IMG/VR virus record: IMGVR_UViG_3300046450_000575
Coordinates: 1-47,213 of that record
Source of the DNA: a virus
Reading direction: 5' to 3' (one strand)
Length of the DNA: 47,213 nt
Numbering within the stretch: position 1 is the first letter of the stretch; the number at the start of each line of letters is the position of its first letter. This document shows, piece by piece, positions 20,609 to 28,887 of this stretch. The notes under the pieces are model-generated. The model worked only from the letters and a program-made list of their open reading frames with translations. It ran no database searches and was not told the DNA's origin. The position numbers and the translations under genes are program-made.

Positions 20609-22883
20609 CGCAGTCTTCCCCATCATCTATAATCTCACCTTGTGGTAAGGGTTCATCTTTAATCACGTCTTCAGTCTTACCATCCATAGTGTTTTGGTAG
20701 TAAGATGTTTTCCATCCATATTTGTAAGTATTCAGTAAGTCTTTTGCCATGACTGATACTGGTACTTCATTGTTATCAAAATTTTCAGGGTTGTAACTCC
20801 AGTTACCACTGATTGCTTGGTCAAAGAACTTCTGCATTACTGCAACGACTTTGATGTATCCCTCGTTATCAGGCATATCCCATAGTAATGTATAGTTGTT
20901 CTTTAACATAGAGTACTGAGGTACTACTTGTTTAAGTGTTCCTTTCTTGCTCTTCTTGACACTAAGGTAGTCTCTAGGTGGTTCTATGCCGTTAGTTGCA
21001 TTAGAAACGACTGAGGACGACTCTGAGGGCATCTGTGCAGTAAGGGTGGAGTGTCTTAGTCCGTGAACCTTGATTCTTGTTCTTAGTTTATCCCAATCCA
21101 TTTTTAGGACATTAGGTACGATTGTATCAACTTCTTTCTTATAGTGGTCGATGGGTAATAGTCCTTGTGCATACTTAGTTCTGTTGAAGTATTCACATGG
21201 GCCCTTCTCGGATGCAACTTGATTTGATGCACATAGTAAATGATACTGAAATTGTTCGGTCAAATCATGCACCAATTGATGTGCTTCGGGGTCATCGTAT
21301 TTAACCTTATTCTTTGCAAGGAAATGAGCAAGACCAATGTAACCAATTCCTAGTGATCGTCTTGCAAGAGTTGACCTCTTTGCAGCTTCTACTGGGTATT
21401 CTTGGTAATCAATTAGTTCTTCCAATCCTCTTACTGCAAGCTCACATAAACCTTGGAGTTCATCCATCTTAATGATGCCTACATTGATTGCACTTAGAAT
21501 GCATAGTGCAATCTCACCTTCACCATCGATATGTGTGATAGGGTCGGTGGGAAGAGTAATCTCTTGACATAGGTTACTCATGTAAACTTTGTCTTGGAAA
21601 CTACTATGGGAATTGCAATGGTCTATATTCATAATATAAATCCTACCTGTCTCAGCTCTCTCTTTCAACATAGCCGTAAACAGTTCCCTTGCACTAATCT
21701 TCGTTTTAGATACTGAAGTTGCTCTCTCATACTTTTCATAAAGTTCATCAAAGTCTTCAGTTCCAAATGCCTCATACAAGCCCGGCACTTCGTGGGGTGA
21801 GAATAGTGTGATGTCTTCGTTCTTCAAGAATCTCTTATAGAACAGTTCAGATAACTGGATAGAATAATCTAGTTTTCTAACTCTATTATCCTCTGTTCCT
21901 TTGTTATTCTTGAGGACGATGATATCACCGATCTCTTGGTGCCAGATAGGGAAATGTACTGTTGCACTTCCCCCTCTCACACCATTCTGAGTACAACATC
22001 TTACTGTAGTCTCAAACTTTTTAAGAAATGGTATAACACCAGTGTGCTGGACTTCGCCACCACGGATTTTGCTACCAAGTCCTCGGATTCTTCCTGCGTT
22101 AATTCCAATACCAGCTCTTTGGGCCACGTAACGTCCGATGGCCATGTCACTGGAAAATATGCTGTCGAGGGAATCGGCTGAGTCAACCAAAACGCAACTC
22201 GCAAACTGTCGAAGTGGTGTTCTGACCCCTGCCATAATTGGGGTGGGTATGTTAATTTTGTACGTGGATATTGCATCATAATACCTTTTGATATATTCTA
22301 AACGATTGTCTTCGGGGTAGTTTCTAAATAATGTCATTGAGATTAACATATACATGAACTGAGGCGTCTCAAACAAAGTGCTATCTGACCTGTCCTGTAC
22401 TAGATACTTGTCTACGATCTGTTGTAAACCAGCATAGGTGAATGTCACATCTCGTGAGTGTTTGATCATCCGATCAATATATTCTATTTCTTCTTTGGTG
22501 TACGAATTAAGGATATCCTTATCATAAACACCCTTCTTGATGTTCCTTTTGATGAGTTCATACAGTGGTGGATAGATTGTTGAGTCTTGCCACTTAGTGT
22601 TGAATACAGATTTCTGTACTCCGAATAGTAATAGTCGGGCAGCAACGAACTGGTAATTTGGATGTTCCAAACTAATTAAATCCGATGCTGACTTGACTAA
22701 TATTTGTTGAATGTCTTTTGTGGTTATTCCATCAAAGAATTGAAGACCACTGTTCATCTCAACCAGTGATTCTGATACTCCTGTAACGTCTCTACAAGCC
22801 TTCTCCACCATCTTATGAATCTTATCTAAGTCAATGTCTACCCTGCTTCCGTCTGACTTAAGTACTCTAAATGGTGCGTTCAT
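20592..22883 (-). CDS. nrdA: Class Ia ribonucleotide reductase, alpha subunit
   Basis: 763 residues, close in length to E. coli NrdA (761). An N-terminal ATP-cone (FRVLKSDGSRVDIDLDKIHKMV) is complete. Active-site features are ASCVLV (first redox Cys), NLCQEITLP with the thiyl-radical Cys, and ALCILSAINVG with the second redox Cys. The C-terminal CDACAI holds the shuttle pair that is re-reduced by glutaredoxin. PSESSSVVSNATNGIEPPR is the conserved phosphate-binding loop. It reduces NDPs to dNDPs for phage DNA synthesis. Confidence 0.97.
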   Translation of the reverse strand: MNAPFRVLKSDGSRVDIDLDKIHKMVEKACRDVTGVSESLVEMNSGLQFFDGITTKDIQQILVKSASDLISLEHPNYQFVAARLLLFGVQKSVFNTKWQDSTIYPPLYELIKRNIKKGVYDKDILNSYTKEEIEYIDRMIKHSRDVTFTYAGLQQIVDKYLVQDRSDSTLFETPQFMYMLISMTLFRNYPEDNRLEYIKRYYDAISTYKINIPTPIMAGVRTPLRQFASCVLVDSADSLDSIFSSDMAIGRYVAQRAGIGINAGRIRGLGSKIRGGEVQHTGVIPFLKKFETTVRCCTQNGVRGGSATVHFPIWHQEIGDIIVLKNNKGTEDNRVRKLDYSIQLSELFYKRFLKNEDITLFSPHEVPGLYEAFGTEDFDELYEKYERATSVSKTKISARELFTAMLKERAETGRIYIMNIDHCNSHSSFQDKVYMSNLCQEITLPTDPITHIDGEGEIALCILSAINVGIIKMDELQGLCELAVRGLEELIDYQEYPVEAAKRSTLARRSLGIGYIGLAHFLAKNKVKYDDPEAHQLVHDLTEQFQYHLLCASNQVASEKGPCEYFNRTKYAQGLLPIDHYKKEVDTIVPNVLKMDWDKLRTRIKVHGLRHSTLTAQMPSESSSVVSNATNGIEPPRDYLSVKKSKKGTLKQVVPQYSMLKNNYTLLWDMPDNEGYIKVVAVMQKFFDQAISGNWSYNPENFDNNEVPVSVMAKDLLNTYKYGWKTSYYQNTMDGKTEDVIKDEPLPQGEIIDDGEDCDACAI

Positions 22884-23932
22884 ATCTTCTTATATTCCTT
22901 AAAATTGAGTTTAGCACTTAATCCTGTGTAAGTGCAAGAGTCTATTATAGAACAGATAGTCTCACTTGTCAATCCGTTAAGTATCATTTCATTGATATCT
23001 TTTAGATCGGTAACACGTCTATCATTCCATATGCAAACTTTGTATCCAAGGTCAATAACCTCTTCAATCTTTTTGAGAATCTCGAAATTACGAGGTTCAT
23101 TATCAAATACTAGTACTGCCTTCTCTTTAATCGTTGTGTCTATTTTCTTAAAATCACTGCCACCTACTGCGATTGCATTCGGTAGAAATAGACTATCTAG
23201 GGGCCCTTCGGTCACATAAATTGTTTTTGTTTTGTCCACTTTATTCAAATTGAAGATCAATGGAGCATCTTCGTTAAATCTCATCGTTAAATATCTAAGT
23301 TTAGAGTCGTTAATTGCTCTCCCACTTAGGCCTAATAATTCTCCCCTTTCCGAATAGAATGGTATTACTATCCTAGGGTCATTACCCAAAACTCTGTCCT
23401 TGTACTTATCGTCAAGGAAGGCAAGGTTCTGTGGTCTATCCGTGAACCATAACTCACTATAGTGGTGTGAAGGAACCTTTCTTGTCTCTAAATACTCTCT
23501 CGCGATTGGAACTTCCGAGCAAGGTTTCATTAGGATTTTAAGATTTTCAACTGTCATGATATCTTCATCTGTATTTAGTAATTCATGTTTTGGTTGAAAC
23601 TTGAAAGTGTTACTAGAAGGCATCTTATGACCACTTGCATGAACCTTTGGTTTACGTCCACTTTCCTTTAACCACTCCTTTATATATTCTTTATGAATGA
23701 CTGGGAAATGATCTTTGATGAAATTTACGGACGATGTACTTTTACCACAATTGTGGCATTTATAGACGAACGATTGTTCCACGGTGAAATGATATCCACG
23801 TGCTTTAAAGGTGTTTTTAGAGGAGTCTCCACAATAGAGACATCGGTGATTTAGGGTGTTGTCACCCTTCCACTTTGCCATGTCCAATGAGGACACGATC
23901 ATACTCAAATATTTGCGTTCTAACCATAACAT
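22880..23932 (-). CDS. DNA primase (T4 gp61-like)
   Basis: CLYCGD ... YKCHNCGKS is the N-terminal zinc finger (two CxxC pairs about 27 residues apart, as in gp61 and T7 gp4). A TOPRIM region follows: IVIPFYSERGELLGLSGRAI, IYVTEGPLDSLFLP with the conserved Glu, and VLVFDNEPRN with DxxP-type acidic pair. It synthesises RNA primers with the gp41-type helicase encoded at 36365. The ATG at 23932 (MLWLERKYL) fits the gp61 N-terminus; the promoter TATAAT at 23940-23945 overlaps the longer start at 23941, so that one cannot be used from this promoter. Confidence 0.9.
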   Translation of the reverse strand: MLWLERKYLSMIVSSLDMAKWKGDNTLNHRCLYCGDSSKNTFKARGYHFTVEQSFVYKCHNCGKSTSSVNFIKDHFPVIHKEYIKEWLKESGRKPKVHASGHKMPSSNTFKFQPKHELLNTDEDIMTVENLKILMKPCSEVPIAREYLETRKVPSHHYSELWFTDRPQNLAFLDDKYKDRVLGNDPRIVIPFYSERGELLGLSGRAINDSKLRYLTMRFNEDAPLIFNLNKVDKTKTIYVTEGPLDSLFLPNAIAVGGSDFKKIDTTIKEKAVLVFDNEPRNFEILKKIEEVIDLGYKVCIWNDRRVTDLKDINEMILNGLTSETICSIIDSCTYTGLSAKLNFKEYKKI

Positions 23933-23939
23933 AAGTACC

Positions 23940-23968
23940 ATTATACATGATACTTGTGCTATTGTCTA
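23940..23968 (-). promoter_or_regulatory. Sigma70-like promoter (TAGACA-N17-TATAAT)
   Basis: Minus-strand TAGACA (23968-23963), 17 bp, TATAAT (23945-23940) preceded by ATG (extended -10 like). The expected RNA start is at or just before the primase ATG at 23932, so the mRNA would have almost no leader. Confidence 0.82.
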
Positions 23969-23980
23969 GGGGTTAATTAC

Positions 23981-24175
23981 CTATGCGTCAATAATAACTT
24001 GGATTTCAACAAGGGAAGTATCCCATGATGTTTTACTTGCGTCATATCCAACTTTCTGAGCATCATCTGCAGCCATGTCAGCATACCCTTCAGGTATTAC
24101 TGGTGGGTTGTCAGTCAAATGAGTTTTTATCTCTGCTGGTGTTAATGTACTAGTTACTTCTTCTCCGTCTGCCAT
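23981..24175 (-). CDS. Small acidic hypothetical protein (64 aa)
   Basis: MADGEEVTSTLTPAEIKTHLTDNPPVIPEGYADM... is acidic with Ala/Asp-rich helices. The ATG at 24175 has GGAG at 6 nt, better than the upstream ATG at 24187. A late-type motif lies 36 bp upstream. It could be a small virion or regulatory protein. No family recognised. Confidence 0.6.
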   Translation of the reverse strand: MADGEEVTSTLTPAEIKTHLTDNPPVIPEGYADMAADDAQKVGYDASKTSWDTSLVEIQVIIDA

Positions 24176-24209
24176 TTTGTTCTCCAATTGGGGTTTATAA
24201 AATTACTTA

Positions 24210-25034
24210 TTATTTAGGTTCTTCCATGTTTCTAACACGACTTTTAGGGACTTGCAGAACATATCTTTGTTCAATAACAGGTGGTTTCTTCTCTTCTATC
24301 TCTTCTTTTCTAGTCCCTATAAGACCTACACTGGTTATCAGTAGTAGAACTGCAAGAGGGTCGAATACAAAGATAAGTGCAAATATCACCCACCTTACTG
24401 CGTTGTCGAGGTACTCGGTTGCTCTATCTTGTCCATAGATTACCTCTGCAACATATTTAATGGGGCCGATCTCACCTTCTTGCATGAGTTGTTCCCTTTT
24501 GAGTGGCATCATCTCTTCATTGTATTTAACCACTTGATCTATTATACCATCCATGTCGATTGCTATCAACCCCCTTTCTTCCTTTTGTCTACGATCAATG
24601 TAGTTACGGTCTTTGGGTTGTGCAGTGTTGATGATAGTGTCGAGGCCGATCAGTCTATTCTCTAGACGTTCTAGTTTACTCTCCTCACTTGAAATTCGTT
24701 TCTCTATGATTGATAACTCTAGTGAGAATGAGTCACCCTGTAGTGTCTGTTCGATGTTTGCTTTTGATAGGAATCCAAAGATACCCAATGATGTAATTAA
24801 CATTAACACTACAACACTAGTAACTAGATACCACTTCTGCCACTTGATCTTATCCCAAAACAAGTGTAAGTATGCAGCCGTTACGAGTTTACCGAACTCT
24901 AGTACCCCTGTCATGACAACCACTTCTATGTATGCTCCTGCAAATATGGTTGCAAGACCAATAACTGAGAAATATGCAGCTATAAATGCAATTGAGATTG
25001 AGGTGGCCAGGGCCAGGTAATTCAAAAAGTTCAT
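24210..25034 (-). CDS. Membrane protein with central coiled coil (274 aa)
   Basis: Three hydrophobic helices in the first 100 residues (YLALATSISIAFIAAYFS; TIFAGAYIEVVVMTGVLEF; YLVTSVVVLMLITSLGIFGF) are followed by a long charged coiled-coil region (residues about 115-200). Then comes another hydrophobic pair (WVIFALIFVFDPLAVLLLITSVGLIG). I recognise this plan from conserved membrane proteins of marine T4-like phages, whose job is not known to me. It ends with a polar tail after the late motif that overlaps its stop. Confidence 0.72.
   Translation of the reverse strand: MNFLNYLALATSISIAFIAAYFSVIGLATIFAGAYIEVVVMTGVLEFGKLVTAAYLHLFWDKIKWQKWYLVTSVVVLMLITSLGIFGFLSKANIEQTLQGDSFSLELSIIEKRISSEESKLERLENRLIGLDTIINTAQPKDRNYIDRRQKEERGLIAIDMDGIIDQVVKYNEEMMPLKREQLMQEGEIGPIKYVAEVIYGQDRATEYLDNAVRWVIFALIFVFDPLAVLLLITSVGLIGTRKEEIEEKKPPVIEQRYVLQVPKSRVRNMEEPK
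24211..24217 (-). promoter_or_regulatory. Late-type promoter CTAAATA
   Basis: Minus-strand CTAAATA overlapping the TAA of the 274-aa gene, 36 bp before the ATG of the 64-aa gene. Confidence 0.55.
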
Positions 25035-25037
25035 AAA

Positions 25038-25220
25038 TTATACGTTAGAGTTTCTTTTGATCAAGTCGAAAATCTGAGAAGGTTCGTAAACGTCCTTCCC
25101 TTTCTTCTTCTTCTTGACAATAGGCTCATGGGTAGATGTCGCACTACCTGTTGCGTTCATAGGTGCATCTTCCCACATCTTGAGATTTGCATAGATTTGT
25201 TGTTTTTTAGTATATGTCAT
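25038..25220 (-). CDS. Small basic hypothetical protein (60 aa)
   Basis: MTYTKKQQIYANLKMWEDAPMN... with a KKKKKGKD stretch and a C-terminal helix (PSQIFDLIKRNSNV). Overlaps the 187-aa gene by 14 bp and is followed by the membrane-protein gene after 3 bp. Likely nucleic acid or protein binding by charge. No known family. Confidence 0.58.
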   Translation of the reverse strand: MTYTKKQQIYANLKMWEDAPMNATGSATSTHEPIVKKKKKGKDVYEPSQIFDLIKRNSNV

Positions 25221-25770
25221 CGCCAGTCACCAGTACCCTATCTTCTCCGATATATCCTATGTATACGAGCATTCCAAATATATTAGAATGTTCCTCATGT
25301 ATATTTATAAGCATTTTCTCGGGATAGACAGTTTCGTTTTGTTCTTTTAGGGGTCTTCGAAGTCTATATGTCTTGTTAGTTTCTACTGAGGGGACATCTG
25401 CAGCTTCAGTTAGTTGTTCCATGAATACTAGATCATTGTCTTTGAGGTGTCTGTAGAACTTCTCACACAACTCTTCCATCTGATCTTCGTTTATCTTAGT
25501 CTCTTCTTTCAGTAACAACAATGCAATGGCATAGGATGCAAATGCAGATTTTCCGAATGGAACCTTTTGTATGATTCGTTTTAGGTTGAACACTAGTCTA
25601 TGTAGTAAGGTGTAGGACTGTTTATCTTCTGAAGTCTCTACCTCTCTATCATAAAGTCTTGCACCCTTCTTATCTATGATGCCCAATTTATATGCATCAA
25701 AATCTGTCCACTTGGTAGTGAGCATCTTGAGTGTTCGGAAGACTATAAGTGTATCAATGATTCGGGACAT
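25207..25770 (-). CDS. Conserved T4-like marine phage protein (187 aa)
   Basis: MSRIIDTLIVFRTLKMLTTKWTDFDAYKLGIIDKKG... The DAxKLGIIDxxG word and YTLLHRLVFNLKRI are conserved in proteins that I know as hypothetical or structure-linked from marine T4-like phages. Likely all-alpha followed by a small beta domain. It starts 5 nt after a late-type CTAAATA, with no Shine-Dalgarno, which suggests a leaderless late mRNA. Probably a virion or assembly protein. Confidence 0.68.
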   Translation of the reverse strand: MSRIIDTLIVFRTLKMLTTKWTDFDAYKLGIIDKKGARLYDREVETSEDKQSYTLLHRLVFNLKRIIQKVPFGKSAFASYAIALLLLKEETKINEDQMEELCEKFYRHLKDNDLVFMEQLTEAADVPSVETNKTYRLRRPLKEQNETVYPEKMLINIHEEHSNIFGMLVYIGYIGEDRVLVTGDDIY

Positions 25771-25775
25771 ATAGT

Positions 25776-25782
25776 TATTTAG
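25776..25782 (-). promoter_or_regulatory. Late-type promoter CTAAATA, 5 nt before ATG
   Basis: Minus-strand CTAAATAACTAT followed at once by the ATG of the 187-aa gene. If it works like a T4 late -10 element, transcription would begin about at the start codon. Confidence 0.65.
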
Positions 25783-25809
25783 GTTGTTTTAAACCTCTAA
25801 GTTAAGAAA

Positions 25810-25885
25810 TGGAGCCCGCAACAAGAGTCGAACTCGTGACATCTTCATTACAAGTGAAGTGCTCTACCAACTGAGCTATACGGGC
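25810..25885 (-). tRNA. tRNA-Thr (anticodon UGU), CCA encoded
   Basis: The 76-base minus-strand sequence folds as a standard tRNA. Acceptor stem GCCCGTA/TGCGGGC, discriminator U, encoded CCA; D arm GCTC...GAGC; anticodon stem CTTCA/TGAAG around CTTGTAA, anticodon UGU; T arm with GTTCGACTC. It reads ACA codons, which fit an A/T-rich phage. Confidence 0.95.
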
Positions 25886-25890
25886 ATGTT

Positions 25891-26262
25891 TTATAATTCT
25901 GTAAGTTTCTGTGTAAGGTGATCGTCCACTGGGATTTGAGTATCAAAGTCTAGTGTAATGTAACCTAGATACAATAACATCGTCTTAATAGATGCCCAAT
26001 ATACATCGTCCTTTATCTTAAATCTTAACATTCTCATGGATGCTTCGAATCCGAATACATTGAGAATGGTTATAACGTGGTTTAACATAAGACGTTCTCT
26101 CAGTTCTCCACTTTCGTGGTATCTGAAGAGAAGTCGTTTGAGATATCGGAATCTACGAAGGTCTTCATAAAAATCCTCAATGTCTTCACATTGAGGGTCA
26201 TCGTAGTTTTGTAATGCGAATGCATTAAAATTCTTAATAGTTATTTTGTCAAATAGACCCAT
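25891..26262 (-). CDS. Conserved phage protein (123 aa)
   Basis: MGLFDKITIKNFNAFALQNYDDPQCEDIEDFYEDLRRFRYLKRL... followed by ELRERLMLNHVITILNVFG and TMLLYLGY. The NYDxPQCxxIEEFxEDLxRxxYxKRL pattern is that of a small helical protein family widespread in large phages (I associate it with DUF7207). Function unknown. It starts a late-type unit behind CTAAATA at 26293-26299 and is followed by tRNA-Thr. Confidence 0.72.
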   Translation of the reverse strand: MGLFDKITIKNFNAFALQNYDDPQCEDIEDFYEDLRRFRYLKRLLFRYHESGELRERLMLNHVITILNVFGFEASMRMLRFKIKDDVYWASIKTMLLYLGYITLDFDTQIPVDDHLTQKLTEL

Positions 26263-26292
26263 AATATATCATAATGTAATGTGTTTGTCTTT

Positions 26293-26299
26293 TATTTAG
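26293..26299 (-). promoter_or_regulatory. Late-type promoter CTAAATA
   Basis: Minus-strand CTAAATA across the TAA of the preceding gene, 31 bp before the ATG at 26262. Confidence 0.55.
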
Positions 26300-26706
26300 A
26301 CAAGTGAACCGTAGACTTTAAAACTTCCTGTTTCTAACTTCTCTATCTTTAGAGATAGTGTGTACGACTCTGCACTCTTGTCAAACTCATCATGTGGGGT
26401 ATCTACTGTCTTACCGAATGATTCGTTTCTGACGAAAGATATAGAATGTGTTCCACCTTCTGAGAAATCAACAACTGATTCCATTTCACGGTTTGCATCA
26501 GCTTCTGCAACTACTCTTGACAATCCAATTTGAAGTAATTTTGCTTCCATTTGATTGAATGCAGCTTCAGGATTCAAATACTCTGTAGTAGCACAATGAC
26601 CTAGAACGGCATTGACTCTTGACTTGATAACTGAATCAGTAATATCATATGCTGATTGCTCTGAAATTAATCCTGATTCTGTTATAAAACTTTTAAATGT
26701 TTTCAT
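26296..26706 (-). CDS. Probable head-internal protein with capsid-targeting-like N-terminus (136 aa)
   Basis: MKTFKSFITESGLISEQ matches the T4 capsid-targeting sequence (MKTYQEFIAEA in internal proteins) and has an I-x-E|S site suited to the prohead protease gp21 after residue 10. The rest is a small alpha/beta domain with no motif I can name. The family rule in T4 is that such proteins enter the prohead core, lose the tag and are injected with DNA. That they do so here is inference. Confidence 0.62.
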   Translation of the reverse strand: MKTFKSFITESGLISEQSAYDITDSVIKSRVNAVLGHCATTEYLNPEAAFNQMEAKLLQIGLSRVVAEADANREMESVVDFSEGGTHSISFVRNESFGKTVDTPHDEFDKSAESYTLSLKIEKLETGSFKVYGSLV

Positions 26707-26710
26707 ATTC

Positions 26711-26974
26711 TTATCCTATTTGTGCAACACCTACACCAAGTACTTCTGCATGTGCAGCGAATACTTCGTCTGTAGGGTTCTTGTTAACTACTTCACTTGA
26801 ACCTACACCTAGTGTAAATGTTCCGATTGTTACGTTTGCAGCCGTCTCGACAGTTACTAATCTTGCAGTAGCACCACTATTATGAACTCTAACTGCAGAA
26901 GTTAATCCGAAGTTAGAGCCATTGGTAGTTGAGGTTGCACATGCAGCTTCTGAACCTAATAATTTAATTTTCAT
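26711..26974 (-). CDS. Small virion-type beta protein (87 aa)
   Basis: MKIKLLGSEAACATSTTNGSN... is a beta-sandwich-like protein (AVRVHNSGATARLVTVETA; TIGTFTLGVGSSEVVNKNPTDEVFA). Similar short proteins with ...LVRLxN...I..F.I......V.K.PTD are found as structural proteins in marine T4-like phages. Low Lys/Cys content and high Ala/Thr/Val/Gly content suit a capsid decoration or tail component. It overlaps nothing and sits between virion-like genes. Confidence 0.65.
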   Translation of the reverse strand: MKIKLLGSEAACATSTTNGSNFGLTSAVRVHNSGATARLVTVETAANVTIGTFTLGVGSSEVVNKNPTDEVFAAHAEVLGVGVAQIG

Positions 26975-26978
26975 CCGA

Positions 26979-27545
26979 TTATGCGACTACTGTAATTGAA
27001 CCAGCTGTAGTTCCAATTCCGACTACAGAAGTGATTGTTGATACAGTTGCTGTTCCAGCATCTTTAATAGTACCACCACTTAATGCAACAGGGTTAACAC
27101 CGACTGTAAGTACATCTGCATCAGCTATAGTTGCCGAAGCAGCTGCTACTACTAGACTAAATGTAAGTTCGTTAGTACCAGTTCCACTAGCATATACTAA
27201 TGAGTGTGGGCCTCTACCTGTTCCTGCTCCTTCATTACCGTTAAGTACTGAAAGTGTAGGACTTCCTGTTACGTCAACTGCTTCGTTGAATATAACTTTT
27301 GCAGATAGTGTTGAACCAGCTGCAACTCCATGTGCAGTTGAAATCCAATCGATATCAGTAATGTCAGCAGCACCAAGTGCAACGGTGAAGTTTTTCATTG
27401 CAACAAGTGTTTCAGTTCTAACTCTAGAACCTACTGTTGTTGCTAATTCCCATCCGTGTGGTTTTGCTTGTGTTCTTGTTTTCTCAGCATCAGATAACCA
27501 ATTTGGTTTAGATTCTGTTCCTGAAGTGTGTCCCCATAATGCCAT
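26979..27545 (-). CDS. Virion protein with Ig-like/adhesion repeat domain (188 aa)
   Basis: MALWGHTSGTESKPNWLSDAEKTRTQ... N-terminal part, then about 120 residues of Ala/Thr/Val/Gly-rich beta strands: VIFNEAVDVTGSPTLSVLNG, LVYASGTGTNELTFSLVV, VNPVALSGGTIKDAGTATVS. This pattern is the SwmB/bacterial Ig-type domain found in surface adhesins and phage decoration proteins. It likely sits on the capsid or tail surface. The antisense 190-codon frame on the plus strand is an artefact of the base composition. Confidence 0.72.
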   Translation of the reverse strand: MALWGHTSGTESKPNWLSDAEKTRTQAKPHGWELATTVGSRVRTETLVAMKNFTVALGAADITDIDWISTAHGVAAGSTLSAKVIFNEAVDVTGSPTLSVLNGNEGAGTGRGPHSLVYASGTGTNELTFSLVVAAASATIADADVLTVGVNPVALSGGTIKDAGTATVSTITSVVGIGTTAGSITVVA

Positions 27546-27559
27546 TTTCTTTCTCCTGT

Positions 27560-28108
27560 TTATCTGTTTGCGACTTTTAGTATCGCATCAAATGTTTTTT
27601 TGAAGGACTTTATATCCTTTTGTAATAATCCTAAGTATTTAGACCGTACTGGGGTCTTAAGACTCATTAATACTGTGTAAACTTTAGATGCATCTTGGTG
27701 CTTAATCTTAAGCTTCTCCATATCATCCGTTCTTACTTCCGTATCCTTTTTTGTGTCATCTATACTTGCAAGTTGTGTTAAGACATTTGCATCGGGACGT
27801 AATTGCATTCCCCTTGCTGTAGATGATAGGGCAGCTACTGCACTATTGACTACATCTTCTTCACTTGCTTCGGCATATTTACCACCAGCCATCTTAGATA
27901 TCTTATCTAACATAGACCGTAATTCTTCTTCAGTCTTTGCCTTTGCGACTGCACGAGCAATCTTTTTGTTACCAGCATCAGACATCATTCCAAAGTCTGC
28001 CCGTTTCTCGGTCATAACCTTGTTGATCTTCTTGGCTTCATCTTTGATGTACCCAAGTCTCTTCAATTTCTCTTTGAAGACTCTGTATCTAGCGTCTACT
28101 CTATCCAT
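27560..28108 (-). CDS. Probable structural/assembly protein, helical (182 aa)
   Basis: MDRVDARYRVFKEKLKRLGY... is Lys/Ala-rich and almost all helical, with long charged stretches (KAKTEEELRSMLDKISKMAGG) and a likely coiled coil. It belongs to the run of late virion-type genes and is separated by only 5 bp from the next one. No domain recognised. A scaffold or head-internal role is plausible. Confidence 0.62.
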   Translation of the reverse strand: MDRVDARYRVFKEKLKRLGYIKDEAKKINKVMTEKRADFGMMSDAGNKKIARAVAKAKTEEELRSMLDKISKMAGGKYAEASEEDVVNSAVAALSSTARGMQLRPDANVLTQLASIDDTKKDTEVRTDDMEKLKIKHQDASKVYTVLMSLKTPVRSKYLGLLQKDIKSFKKTFDAILKVANR

Positions 28109-28113
28109 TAGGA

Positions 28114-28527
28114 CTAGTCTTCTTTATCTTCAGAGTCGTCTTCTTTGCCCTTCTTCTTGTCTATTGCTTTTTGAAGAGCAGGTGGTAATTCACCTTCTTT
28201 GACTTCTTCTTTGTCTTCTGAATCGTCTTCACCTTTCTTCTTAGCAATTGCCTTCTTTAGTGCTGGGGGTAATTCACCTTCTTTGACTTCTTCTTTCTTA
28301 CCGTCTTTACCTTCTTCGTCTTCACTGTTCCAGTTGTCTTCTACGTATGCAAAGAATTCTTTCTTCTTAGCACCATCAAGTTCTGCTGGAGATGTAACAC
28401 CAAATTTCTTTAATACACTATCAAAGAACTTCTTATATGCAGCGGATGACTCCACAACTTTCTTAGACGCCTCTACTAATGAGTCTGATAGTCCGAGTCC
28501 ATATCCGTTAAATGCTTTGTTTATCAT
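28114..28527 (-). CDS. Structural-type protein with C-terminal acidic repeat (137 aa)
   Basis: MINKAFNGYGLGLSDSLVEASKKVVE... has the N-terminal GLGLSDSLxEAxKK word that I associate with marine T4-like structural proteins. The last 60 residues hold two near-identical units, EEVKEGELPPALKKAIAKKKGEDDSEDK and EEVKEGELPPALQKAI, with strong Lys/Glu/Asp bias. It overlaps the 110-aa gene by 4 bp. Likely a head or tail-linked protein; the repeat may bind a partner. Confidence 0.66.
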   Translation of the reverse strand: MINKAFNGYGLGLSDSLVEASKKVVESSAAYKKFFDSVLKKFGVTSPAELDGAKKKEFFAYVEDNWNSEDEEGKDGKKEEVKEGELPPALKKAIAKKKGEDDSEDKEEVKEGELPPALQKAIDKKKGKEDDSEDKED

Positions 28528-28856
28528 TGTTCCAATTCTCCTTTATCGAAGTAATCAAACAATTTTTGTTTGTTATCTTCAGTGAGCTCCATAGACTTTG
28601 CAAGTCTACCAAGCATGTTTTTTTCTGTTAGTTTTTGTACTGTTTGAATTGCTTCATCTTCTGCAACGACTTCTTCAAGTGCAGATAAGACTTCTTCAGG
28701 AGATGCCTCAACGACTTCTTCAGTGAATCCTTCTAGTAAGGAATCGATCTCGTCTGATAGCAATTCATCGTCTGTTTTCTCAACGATAGGTTGCTCTTTA
28801 AGTCCTGTACGAACTTGTTCGAGTATCTCTTTCCAATTTTCTGATTTAAAACTCAT
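28524..28856 (-). CDS. Acidic structural-type protein (110 aa)
   Basis: MSFKSENWKEILEQVRTGL... followed by an acidic centre with LLEGFTEEVVEASPEEV and a helical C-terminus. LLE|G and VVE|A fit prohead-protease cleavage. The start at 28856 is chosen because TATAAATA ends 5 nt before it; the upstream in-frame ATG at 28910 would run into the previous gene. It probably goes into the prohead. No family name. Confidence 0.62.
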   Translation of the reverse strand: MSFKSENWKEILEQVRTGLKEQPIVEKTDDELLSDEIDSLLEGFTEEVVEASPEEVLSALEEVVAEDEAIQTVQKLTEKNMLGRLAKSMELTEDNKQKLFDYFDKGELEQ

Positions 28857-28861
28857 ATGTT

Positions 28862-28869
28862 TATTTATA
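28862..28869 (-). promoter_or_regulatory. T4-type late promoter TATAAATA, 5 nt before ATG
   Basis: Exact TATAAATA on the minus strand, AACAT spacer, then the ATG at 28856. No room is left for a leader with a Shine-Dalgarno. Confidence 0.75.
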
Positions 28870-28887
28870 TAATTCGGATTCCCGAAC

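Noticed and set aside
22001-22279. Minus-strand 92-codon frame inside nrdA
   Set aside because: Out-of-frame shadow of a highly conserved gene.
23932-23941. Primase start at 23941
   Set aside because: The ATG lies upstream of the likely transcription start of the promoter whose -10 is at 23940-23945.
27031-27603. Plus-strand 190-codon frame
   Set aside because: It is antisense to the Ig-like virion gene. The Thr/Ala/Val/Ser-rich codons of that gene leave the opposite strand free of stops. No start signal and no family.
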